This document shows, one piece after another, positions 15,269-22,709 of a stretch of DNA of 23,764 nt. The position numbers and the translations under genes were made by a program. Source of the stretch: Bacteroidota bacterium (GTDB lineage: Bacteria > Bacteroidota > Bacteroidia > Sphingobacteriales > Sphingobacteriaceae); the NCBI GenBank assembly GCA_013286985.1, contig JABDEQ010000038.1, positions 1 through 23,764 on the forward strand. The letters are read 5' to 3'. The notes beneath the pieces were generated by a model. The model had not been told where the DNA came from and ran no database searches. It saw only the letters and a program-made list of their open reading frames with translations. The first letter of the stretch is position 1. The number at the start of each line of letters is the position of its first letter.

Positions 15269-16531
15269 ATGATGAAAAAAGTATTTTCAGCTATTTTGCT
15301 TATGGGGCTAAGCCTTGTTGCCCTGGGCCAGCGTTTGCACAGTAAAACATCGGCATTTACAAGTTATAAGGGCCTTGTAATGGCCGGTTACCAGGGTTGG
15401 TTTAATGCACCCGACGACGGTGCGGGACGTGGCTGGAACCACTATGTTTCTCATGGCAAATTTGAGCCGGGCTTTACCAATATTGATATCTGGCCCGATG
15501 TGAGCGAGTATAAAAAAACCTATAAAAGCCCGTTTAAACTAGCCGATGGCAACGATGCTTACTTGTACAGTTCGTATGATAAGTCATCAACCGAAACTCA
15601 TTTTAAATGGATGCAGCAGTATGGTATTGATGGTGTATTTGTACAGCGGTTTATTGCCGATGTACAACGCGGCAATGGCCGTAAACACAACGATGAGGTT
15701 TTGGCTAATACTTTAAAATATGCACAAAAGTACCACAGGGCTATATCGGTGATGTATGACCTGTCGGGTATGCGTGCAGGGAGCGATTCGGTAGTGATTA
15801 AGGATTGGAAACATTTGGTGGATAGCCTGAAGGTAACCAACCGGGGAAATAATCAAACCTGGCTGTACCATAACGGCAAACCGCTAATTGCTATATGGGG
15901 CATCGGTTTTAACGATCACAGACAATATGGACTCACTGAAGCAGCAAGAATTATTGATTTTTTTAAAAACGATCCGGTTTATGGCGGCTGCTCCATTTTG
16001 CTGGGCGTACCTACCTACTGGCGCGATTTTGGGACGGATACCGAAAAAGATCCGCATCTGCAGGATCTGCTGCGCGAGGTTGATATTGTGCACCCCTGGT
16101 TTGTAGGCCGGTACGATGAGGGTACCTACCCCAAGTTTCAGGCTCGGATAGTTGATGATATAGCCTGGTGCAAAGCCAATAAGGTGGAGTATGTGCCAAC
16201 GGTGTTTCCAGGTTTTAGCTGGCATAATATGAACCCGCGGAGCCCGCAAAATCAAATTCCCCGTAATCGCGGGCATTTTTACTGGGATCAGATCAGCGGT
16301 GCCATAAAAAGTGGTGCTGATATGCTGTACGTAGCCATGTTTGATGAAGTTGATGAGGGCACAGCCATTATTAAGGCTTCCAAAAACCCACCGGTTGGTT
16401 TGAGTACATTCGTTACTTATGAAAGTGACATCCCCAATGATTATTATTTATATTTGACAGGCTATGCAGGCAAAATGCTCCGGAAACAGGTGCCGTTTAG
16501 GGCAGACGTGCCGCCACCAGTTAACAAATAG
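15269..16531 (+). CDS. GH71/GH99-like glycoside hydrolase, signal peptide
   Basis: A 420-residue secreted protein (signal peptide 1-20, ending ALGQ). It carries the GH71/99-like block LVMAGYQGWFNAPDDG (36-51), then IDIWPDVSEY (72-81), SSYDKSSTETHFKWM (101-115) and YGIDGVFVQRF (118-128). Near the end MFDEVDEG gives Glu360 and Glu363, spaced as the two catalytic acids of GH99 endo-alpha-mannanases (ExxE). Known GH99 enzymes act on alpha-mannosides and GH71 on alpha-1,3-glucan, so an alpha-glycan target is likely but not certain. The start has ATG-ATG (15269 and 15272) after an A/G-rich GAGGA. A paralogue lies on the other strand at 18389-19660. The 163-base gap upstream is AT-rich with TTAATTAAT/ATTAATTAA arms and no gene. 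Confidence 0.85.
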   Translation: MMKKVFSAILLMGLSLVALGQRLHSKTSAFTSYKGLVMAGYQGWFNAPDDGAGRGWNHYVSHGKFEPGFTNIDIWPDVSEYKKTYKSPFKLADGNDAYLYSSYDKSSTETHFKWMQQYGIDGVFVQRFIADVQRGNGRKHNDEVLANTLKYAQKYHRAISVMYDLSGMRAGSDSVVIKDWKHLVDSLKVTNRGNNQTWLYHNGKPLIAIWGIGFNDHRQYGLTEAARIIDFFKNDPVYGGCSILLGVPTYWRDFGTDTEKDPHLQDLLREVDIVHPWFVGRYDEGTYPKFQARIVDDIAWCKANKVEYVPTVFPGFSWHNMNPRSPQNQIPRNRGHFYWDQISGAIKSGADMLYVAMFDEVDEGTAIIKASKNPPVGLSTFVTYESDIPNDYYLYLTGYAGKMLRKQVPFRADVPPPVNK

Positions 16532-16575
16532 TAGTTCATTTTATTAGCGCCCGATAAACCCGTTTTAAGCAAAAT

Positions 16576-18324
16576 ATGAATTTGAGAAATCGCTTTGCAA
16601 TTTTAACAGTAGTGCTGGCTGGCCTGGTTCATTTCAGTGCATCGGCCCAAACAAATAAGGCTGCTGTTAAAACCTTTTGTAATCCCATAAATCTGCCCTA
16701 CAATTTTCAGAGCGATGGCGGTATTACCCGCCGGGAGGCTGCCGACCCCACCATTGTTTTGTATAAGAATAAGTACTGGCTATTTGCATCCAAACAAAAG
16801 GGCTATTGGTTTTCGGATAATATGATTACCTGGCACTTTGTTAAGCCCGAAGGCTTGCCGCTGGACGTTTATGCACCATCAATAACCGTAATTAATAACA
16901 GGCTGTATTTTTTTGGCGGCAATAATACTGGTGCCTTCACTACCGATGACCCTGCCGTTGGCAAATGGAAAAATATAAGCCGCTATGCCCCCGGCTGCAC
17001 CGATCCTTACCTGTTTAAAGATACCGATGGCAGGCTGTACCTGTACAATGGCTGCTCGGATAAAGACTCCCTGTAGGTGGTGCAAATTGATGCCAAAACC
17101 TTTTTACCCATTGGCAAACATTTTAAATTAATAAACTCAAACACCAGCCAGCACGGTTGGGAGGTGCCGGGAGATGGAAACCTGGATTTTAATACCCGGC
17201 CGTGGATTGAAGGATCATACATGAACAAAATAGGGGGTAAATATTACCTGCAATATTCGGCGCCCGGTACGCAGTTTAAAACCTATGGCGATGGCGTTTA
17301 TGTGAGCGATAAGCCGGATGGCCCTTTTGTTTATGCAAATTATAGTCCATTTTCGTTTAAGCCAACCGGGTTTATTACAGGCGCAGGGCATTCAAGCACA
17401 TTTACAGATAAGCAGGGCGAATACTGGCACATTGCAACCGGTACCATATCGATAAGGCATATGTTTGAGCGGCGTTTAGTATTGTATCCAACATTTGTTA
17501 CTGCCGATGGCCAGCTGGTTACCGATACCTACCTGGGCGATTATCCGCAGTATGCACCGGGTACAACAAAGCACAACTTAATGAAAAAATCTCCCAAATG
17601 GATGCTGCTGTCTTACAACAAAAAAGCGACAGCCTCATCAGTGCTTGCCGCTAATGGGAAGCAGACCTTTGAGATAGCTAATGCCTTTGATGAGGATATC
17701 CGCACGTGGTGGTCGGCTGCTACAGGCAATGCAGGCGAATGGCTACAGGTTGATTTGAATAGAACATGCACCATAAATGCTATACAGGTAAACTTTGCTG
17801 ATCAGGATGCCAAAGCTGATGCCTTTACACCCGGTGACGGCTATCGTTATTTAGTAGAAGCTTCTGTGGATGAAAAGGTATGGCATACTATCATCAACCA
17901 CAAAAACGATGGGAGAGACGCCCCTCACGATTATACGCAGTTGGATAAACCAGTACAGGCTCGTTATCTACGTATTACCAATGTACATTGCCCCGCGCAA
18001 GGCTTATTTTCCATATCTGGTCTGCGGGTTTTTGGCAAAGCGCCGGGCCCGGTGCCCGGCGTAGTTAAGCAGTTTGCCATTAGTCATACTGCCGATGAAC
18101 GTACGGTGCATGTAAAATGGACAGCCTCATCTAATGCTGAGTTTTATATTGTACGTTATGGTATTGCCGGCGACAAGCTTTACAGCAGTTACCAGGTTTA
18201 CAAGGGTACGCAACTGGATATAAACGCCTTAAATATCAATACCAAATATTACTTTACTATTGATGCCGTTAATGCCGCGGGTATAACATTTGGTACAAGG
18301 GTATCAACCAACGGATTTTATTAA
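16576..18324 (+). pseudogene. GH43 glycosidase with CBM32-like and FN3 domains, interrupted by in-frame TAG
   Basis: Read through one stop, this is a 582-residue secreted GH43 enzyme. It has a signal peptide (1-24, ending SASAQ), the catalytic base Asp57 in AADPTIV, the pKa-modulating Asp143 in CTDPYLF, the acid Glu212 in PWIEGSY, a discoidin (F5/8 type C, CBM32-like) domain at about 347-489, and an FN3-like domain at about 499-577. The TAG at codon 167 (17074-17076) falls in DKDSL-stop-VVQIDAKTFLP, where relatives have a tyrosine or similar residue before the V.(E/I)D strand; TAT or TAC to TAG is a one-base change. No frameshift is involved. The upstream piece (16576-17076) lacks the catalytic acid, and the downstream piece could start only at GTG 17077 and would have no signal peptide. 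Recent nonsense mutation, sequencing error or readthrough are all possible. Confidence 0.85.
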
Positions 18325-18331
18325 TTACGCA

Positions 18332-18369
18332 AAAAAGCCGCTGAGATCAATTTGACCCAGCGGCTTTTT
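18332..18369. terminator. Bidirectional terminator between convergent arms
   Basis: AAAAAGCCGCTG (18332-18343) and CAGCGGCTTTTT (18358-18369) form a perfect 12-base stem with a 14-base loop and U-runs for both strands. It lies between the end of the GH43 locus (18324) and the end of the minus-strand GH71/99-like gene (18389), so it serves both. Confidence 0.92.
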
Positions 18370-18388
18370 ACCTAAGCGGAAATGTTTA

Positions 18389-19660
18389 TTATAATACAGG
18401 TTTGGTTGGCCTTGTTGCTGTAAGGGTTATCTGGCCCTTAAACATTTTGGCGCCATCGCCTGTCAGTCTTAAATAATAATCTGATGAGCAAGCGGTACCA
18501 TCTTCATCAAGCGACTGAAAACTTGAGCCTGCGGGTACAAACTGCTGGCTTTCGGCTGTTTTGGCTATCTGGTTGCTTTCATTATATTCGTCGAACATGG
18601 AAATGTAGAGGCCCTGGGCTCCGGCTCTTGTCATATTGTAAAACTGTCTCCACATAAAATCGCCGTGTGCCCTTTGGCGGGCACTCAGGTCGCCCGGTAA
18701 TACGCATGGTTGATAGTCTATGCCATTGCCACGGCAATATGCTTCATCGGCCTTGTTTGTGTTTGCATAAAAGCCGTCAGAATCATTGGCATTGGCAATT
18801 CTTCCAACCATCCATGGCGAGAGCATATCAAAAGCTTTATAAGTAGCTAAGAAATCGGGCCTCGAATCACTATCCTGATCACGCCAGTGCGTTGGTACGC
18901 CACCAATAACATAGCAGCCCTTGCTTTGAAACCACTTGATAACACTAAGGCAGGTAGCTGCGGTGAAATTGTGGTTATCATCGCTAAAACCAAAGCCCCA
19001 GATACACACTACCGGTTTGCCATTTTGTTTGGCATACTGCGGAGATGAAGTAAGCGCCGACATTTTATTTGTCCAGTCAGTTTCCATTTCGGTAGCCATA
19101 TTTGCCCAGCCGCTTACATCGTACATAATGTAAAATTTAACACCATTATTTTCGGCAGCTATTTTTACCTTGGCGGCCATGGCATCACGAACCGGGCCTT
19201 CCAAACCGCTGGGGTTAAAGCGTTGCAGTGCAGCACCATCAATGCCATAGTCTTTCATCCATTTAAACTGAGTATCAACAGTTTGGTCGCTAAAAGAAGA
19301 AAATACATTTGCAGGCTGGCCATTATTCAAATTAGGATATTGGGTTGGAAAGGTGCTGGTATAATCGCGCACATCAGGCCACGACGAAATTGCTGTGTTG
19401 GTGGGCGATGGCTCCTGTTCCCACGTTTGTGCCCAATGCCAGTATAAGTTAATCGGCGATCCATCGCCTATTGCTGCAAACCACCCCTGGTAGCCCACAA
19501 CCACTTTACCTACCACATCGCCTACAGGCGAAGGCGTATGAACAACAGCTACGGTGTCCGTATTGGGAAGCGGCGCAGGGCTGATTTTCTTTGAACAGCT
19601 ACTTAGTATCGCGGGTAACAGCGCTATAATTAATAACGCATTCATCTTTCTTATTCTCAT
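18389..19660 (-). CDS. GH71/GH99-like lipoprotein glycoside hydrolase
   Basis: A 423-residue protein with a lipoprotein signal: ILSSC, lipidated Cys22, then a Pro/Thr-rich linker to about residue 48. It shares block order with the plus-strand paralogue: VVVGYQGWFAAIGDG, SSWPDVRDY, SSFSDQTVDTQFKWM, YGIDGAALQRF, GKPVVCIWGFGF, GGVPTHWR, SPWMVGR and SMFDEYNES. The last block gives Glu358 and Glu361 with the ExxE spacing of GH99 catalytic acids. It is probably anchored at the outer or inner membrane and would start depolymerising an alpha-linked glycan. It is the last gene of the minus-strand arm, 67 bases after the GH43 gene. MRIRK at 19660 is the longest start; MNALL at 19645 is an alternative. 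Confidence 0.85.
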   Translation of the reverse strand: MRIRKMNALLIIALLPAILSSCSKKISPAPLPNTDTVAVVHTPSPVGDVVGKVVVGYQGWFAAIGDGSPINLYWHWAQTWEQEPSPTNTAISSWPDVRDYTSTFPTQYPNLNNGQPANVFSSFSDQTVDTQFKWMKDYGIDGAALQRFNPSGLEGPVRDAMAAKVKIAAENNGVKFYIMYDVSGWANMATEMETDWTNKMSALTSSPQYAKQNGKPVVCIWGFGFSDDNHNFTAATCLSVIKWFQSKGCYVIGGVPTHWRDQDSDSRPDFLATYKAFDMLSPWMVGRIANANDSDGFYANTNKADEAYCRGNGIDYQPCVLPGDLSARQRAHGDFMWRQFYNMTRAGAQGLYISMFDEYNESNQIAKTAESQQFVPAGSSFQSLDEDGTACSSDYYLRLTGDGAKMFKGQITLTATRPTKPVL

Positions 19661-19727
19661 ATTCGTTAGTATTATAATGCTATGGTTAATAAGTTTATTT
19701 TGAGCAGATGTTTGTATTTGGCTAAGA

Positions 19728-20735
19728 TTAATTTTTGCTTTTTATAAATTCGCTTGGTACAACCTTTTTAATGGTTCCGTCAGTATTGTAGTATAGCTTA
19801 TCAAAGCAGATGGACCTTAACCAGTCCTGGTGTGAGAGCGAACTGTTATGATAAAATGCATACCATTGCCCCTTAAACTGTACTATTGAACCGTGGTTAG
19901 TATAGCTATCAGTGGGATCCATGTAAATGCCTTTGTAGGTCCATGGCCCTAAAGGATTGGTACTTGTTGCATAGCGCATTTGATTGTGTTTGCCCTTAAC
20001 ATCGTGGTTATCAGAATATGACAGGTAGTAAATGCCATTTCTTTTATGAACCCAGCTTGCTTCGTGAAAATCTTCCAGACCATCCATTTTTTGCATTTTG
20101 CCGTCAATCTCCACCATATTGTCTTTTAGCTTGCCACCTTTGCAGGTTCCGCCACCGCCATAATAAAAATAAGCCTGGCCGTCATCGTCAACAAATACGC
20201 ATGGATCTATCATGGATTCAAGCCCTTTTATATAGCCTTGCGACTTAAAACCATTGGCGGGGCTTTTGCTGGTAGCAACTCCTATTTTCCAGGTGTGGTT
20301 CCAGTCTGTTCCGCTTGGGTGGGGGAAGTAGAAGTAATAGGTGCCATTTTTATAGGCACAATCAGGCGCCCACATAAAGCCACCTTCGGGGCGGCCCCAT
20401 TCAACCTGGCTGGCACGTAATATTTCGCCTTCATCCTTCCAGTGCACCATGTCGTCGGTCGAGTAAACGTGGTACTGGTCCATCAGGTCACAGCCTCGCG
20501 CGGGGGCTACATCATGCGACGGGTACACATAAAGCCGGCCATCTTTCCAAACATGTGCAGACGGATCGGCAGTGTAAATATCCGTTACAAAAGGGTTGCC
20601 CACAGCTGCGGTATCGGTTTTCTCCTGGGCAACGGCAGGGGAAGCCAGTAACATAGTTAAACCTAAAATTGCAGAAAGGTGTTTCAACCCGGATTTGCCT
20701 GCTGACGTTTTAAATAAATGAAATATAGATATCAT
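19728..20735 (-). CDS. GH43 family glycoside hydrolase, single domain
   Basis: A 335-residue protein with a long signal peptide (charged first 18 residues, hydrophobic core, cleavage near SPAVAQ, residue 37). The GH43 five-bladed propeller triad is complete: base Asp57 in YTADPSAHVW, Asp177 in MIDPCVF and acid Glu225 in FHEASWV. MWAPDCAYKNGTYYFYF (121-137) is the usual second-blade signature. Length and lack of an extra sandwich domain fit the short alpha-L-arabinofuranosidase or beta-xylosidase types, though the specificity cannot be read from sequence. It lies between the tandem-domain lipoprotein and the GH71/99-like lipoprotein, and a hairpin 34 bases upstream of its start may weaken read-through from the susD side. 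With the plus-strand GH43 disrupted, this may be the only working GH43 here. Confidence 0.88.
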   Translation of the reverse strand: MISIFHLFKTSAGKSGLKHLSAILGLTMLLASPAVAQEKTDTAAVGNPFVTDIYTADPSAHVWKDGRLYVYPSHDVAPARGCDLMDQYHVYSTDDMVHWKDEGEILRASQVEWGRPEGGFMWAPDCAYKNGTYYFYFPHPSGTDWNHTWKIGVATSKSPANGFKSQGYIKGLESMIDPCVFVDDDGQAYFYYGGGGTCKGGKLKDNMVEIDGKMQKMDGLEDFHEASWVHKRNGIYYLSYSDNHDVKGKHNQMRYATSTNPLGPWTYKGIYMDPTDSYTNHGSIVQFKGQWYAFYHNSSLSHQDWLRSICFDKLYYNTDGTIKKVVPSEFIKSKN

Positions 20736-20770
20736 TACAGGGTGTTTATTTATTATAAAATGTAAAAGTT

Positions 20771-20801
20771 AAATGGCAGAGAGACGTGCTCTCCGCCATT
20801 T
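20771..20801 (-). terminator. Hairpin between lipoprotein and GH43 genes
   Basis: AAATGGC/GCCATTT (20771-20777 with 20795-20801) plus an inner GAGAG/CTCTC stem (20779-20783 with 20789-20793), one A-C mismatch and loop ACGTG. On the minus strand the stem is followed by a T-rich stretch (AACTTTTAC). It may be a partial terminator that sets the ratio of binding proteins to enzymes. Confidence 0.55.
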
Positions 20802-20834
20802 TGATGGTTTTAATTAATAAGTTTTAGTGAAAAA

Positions 20835-21965
20835 TTATTTTACATGAACTTCGATATCATCAATACCATAATTTTGAGCCGACGTTACGTTAGCTGTGGT
20901 GTTGTAGAATATCCTCATATAGTTCATAGCTGTTAAATCCGGCCCTCCATCTCCCGACAGGTATCCATCCGTAAATTTCAGCTTTAAGTGGTTCCAGCCA
21001 TTGTGACATGTTGGGAGAACTTTATCCAGCCCCCAACCAACGCGTTTATTATCCGGATCGTTGGCGCTGCTAAATTGTATCTGACCACTTGTTGTTAATT
21101 GAGAAACATCCTGAATATACCACCAGAACTCTAAGTAGCCCACGGGTAAGGTTGTTTTTGTATCGATAGGGGTAGCAAGCGATAGCGCAAACTGCATAAA
21201 GTTTCCCCCTGATGCAATGGTTCCCTGAATATAGCCGGCACCTTCCTGCTGGCCCTTTGTTAGTAATTGGCCTCCATTTACTACGTTCCAGCCATCTAAT
21301 TGATCGCAATTATTAATCATAACAGGGTTCGCCACATCAACTCTCACATCATCAATACCATACATTTGAGCTGTAGTTACGTTAGCTGTGGTGTTGAAGA
21401 ATATCCTCATATAATTCATAGCTGTTAAATCCGGCCCGCCATCTCCCGACAGGTATCCGTCGGTGAATCTCAGCTCTAAATGGTTCCATCCATTATGACA
21501 TAATGGAAGAACTTTATCAAGCCCCCAGCCAACACGTTTATTATCCGGATCATTGGCACTGCCAAATTGTATCTGGCCACTTGTTGTTAGCTGGGAAACG
21601 TCCTGAATATAAAACCAGAATTTTAATTCGCCGGTAGCTAAGGTTTGTTTTGTATTAACAGGGGTGGTAAGCGATAGCGCAAACTGCATAAAGTTTCCGC
21701 CCGGCGCAATGCTTCCCTGAATATAGCCTTTTCCCTCCTTTTGGCCGGTTGTTAGCAATTGCCCTCCATTTACTACGCTCCAGCCATCTAATTGATCACA
21801 ATTACTAAGCACAGCCGAGGTATCAATTACTACCGGGGTTGTATCCGGAGGCGGTGGTTTCAGGTACGAGGTGTCTCTGGATTTATATTGCACTTTTTGA
21901 CAGCTAATAACTGCAAGTGCTATTATGAAGATGGAACATGCCATCATTATTTTAACGAATTTCAT
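20835..21965 (-). CDS. Lipoprotein with two near-identical tandem domains, putative glycan-binding
   Basis: A 376-residue protein with lipobox VISC (lipidated Cys22) and a Pro-rich linker (residues 31-50). It then has two copies of a domain of about 155 residues at 56-210 and 220-374, a period of 164 residues. By hand alignment 25 of 155 positions differ, so the copies are about 84% identical. Each copy starts CDQLDGW, contains GGNFMQFALSL, WYIQDVSQL or FYIQDVSQL, and FTDGYLSGDGGPDL, and ends YGIDD. The two cysteines per copy (56/156 and 220/320) could pair. The beta-rich look and place directly after the DUF3823 gene, 20 bases apart, point to a surface glycan-binding protein in the SusE/F position. 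I know no named family for the domain. Confidence 0.75.
   Translation of the reverse strand: MKFVKIMMACSIFIIALAVISCQKVQYKSRDTSYLKPPPPDTTPVVIDTSAVLSNCDQLDGWSVVNGGQLLTTGQKEGKGYIQGSIAPGGNFMQFALSLTTPVNTKQTLATGELKFWFYIQDVSQLTTSGQIQFGSANDPDNKRVGWGLDKVLPLCHNGWNHLELRFTDGYLSGDGGPDLTAMNYMRIFFNTTANVTTAQMYGIDDVRVDVANPVMINNCDQLDGWNVVNGGQLLTKGQQEGAGYIQGTIASGGNFMQFALSLATPIDTKTTLPVGYLEFWWYIQDVSQLTTSGQIQFSSANDPDNKRVGWGLDKVLPTCHNGWNHLKLKFTDGYLSGDGGPDLTAMNYMRIFYNTTANVTSAQNYGIDDIEVHVK
20844..21800. repeat. Tandem duplication inside the lipoprotein gene
   Basis: Two units, 21336-21800 and 20844-21308, start 492 bases apart and match over nearly their whole length at DNA level, for example in the stretches encoding YIQDVSQL and GGPDLTAMNYMRIF. 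The high identity points to a recent in-frame duplication or ongoing gene conversion. Confidence 0.9.
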
Positions 21966-21985
21966 TTCCTTTTATTTAAGATTAA

Positions 21986-22690
21986 TTAATTAGGAACATC
22001 TATCTGTATTATGTTAGAAAAATTGGAGCTGTTGTAGCTATCGCTTAAACGCACTCCAACACGTACAAAAAATGTACGGCCCGGTATAAGATTAGGCACC
22101 GTTAAGGTCCTCGATTTATCGGCAGCAGTCATATCAATAAAGTCTTTATTGATGGCTACGGCGTTTGCGTCAGAGAAAACCTGTATTGAAGCTCCTGTGC
22201 CTACCAGAGCGGTGGTATTAACATAGGGCTGCGTATCCTTAATGGTGGGTAAACCTGCTACTACCGGCGCATCAATATCATACGTTAGGGTGAGTGTTGT
22301 ACCGTTTAAAGTCGCGGTAAAATTTTTGATCACCAGGTAAGGCGTAACAGTAAAGTCATGCTTTGTACCCTTGGCAAGAACAACGGTTACCGTGTCATAA
22401 ACGGGCCAAAAGGCACCTCCGGTAGGTACCACCTTATAGCCCCCGCTAAACAGTTGGGTGTCCTCAAAAGTCCCATCGAATTTACTGGGGATAGTTTGCG
22501 GAGCGGTCCAGCCAATTTGCTGAAGCCAAATTTGTGTACTGCCACCAGATGTAGGGAAATTACCGCCTGTTGATGATATTAAATTACCCTGAAATGAAGC
22601 GTTGGGACCGGGATAGTTATCTATTTTTGTGCACGCAGAACCCGCAAGTATCATTACGCCCATCAAAATTATATTAATCAGTTTTTTCAT
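21986..22690 (-). CDS. DUF3823 SusE-position lipoprotein
   Basis: A 234-residue lipoprotein with lipobox GSAC and lipidated Cys20. The N-terminal domain has the DUF3823 pattern: DNYPGPNASFQGNLI, a carboxypeptidase-regulatory-like beta sandwich, the DGTFEDTQLFSGGYKVVP strand pair (72-89) and FTVTPYLVIKNF (113-124). A second beta domain reads as FN3-like and ends in TFFVRVGVRLSD. DUF3823 proteins are encoded just after susD in many PULs and are thought to help bind the glycan at the cell surface. It lies 19 bases after susD and 20 bases before the tandem-domain lipoprotein gene, so the three are one transcript. Confidence 0.88.
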   Translation of the reverse strand: MKKLINIILMGVMILAGSACTKIDNYPGPNASFQGNLISSTGGNFPTSGGSTQIWLQQIGWTAPQTIPSKFDGTFEDTQLFSGGYKVVPTGGAFWPVYDTVTVVLAKGTKHDFTVTPYLVIKNFTATLNGTTLTLTYDIDAPVVAGLPTIKDTQPYVNTTALVGTGASIQVFSDANAVAINKDFIDMTAADKSRTLTVPNLIPGRTFFVRVGVRLSDSYNSSNFSNIIQIDVPN

Positions 22691-22709
22691 GTCTTTTAAT
22701 TTTTATTTT

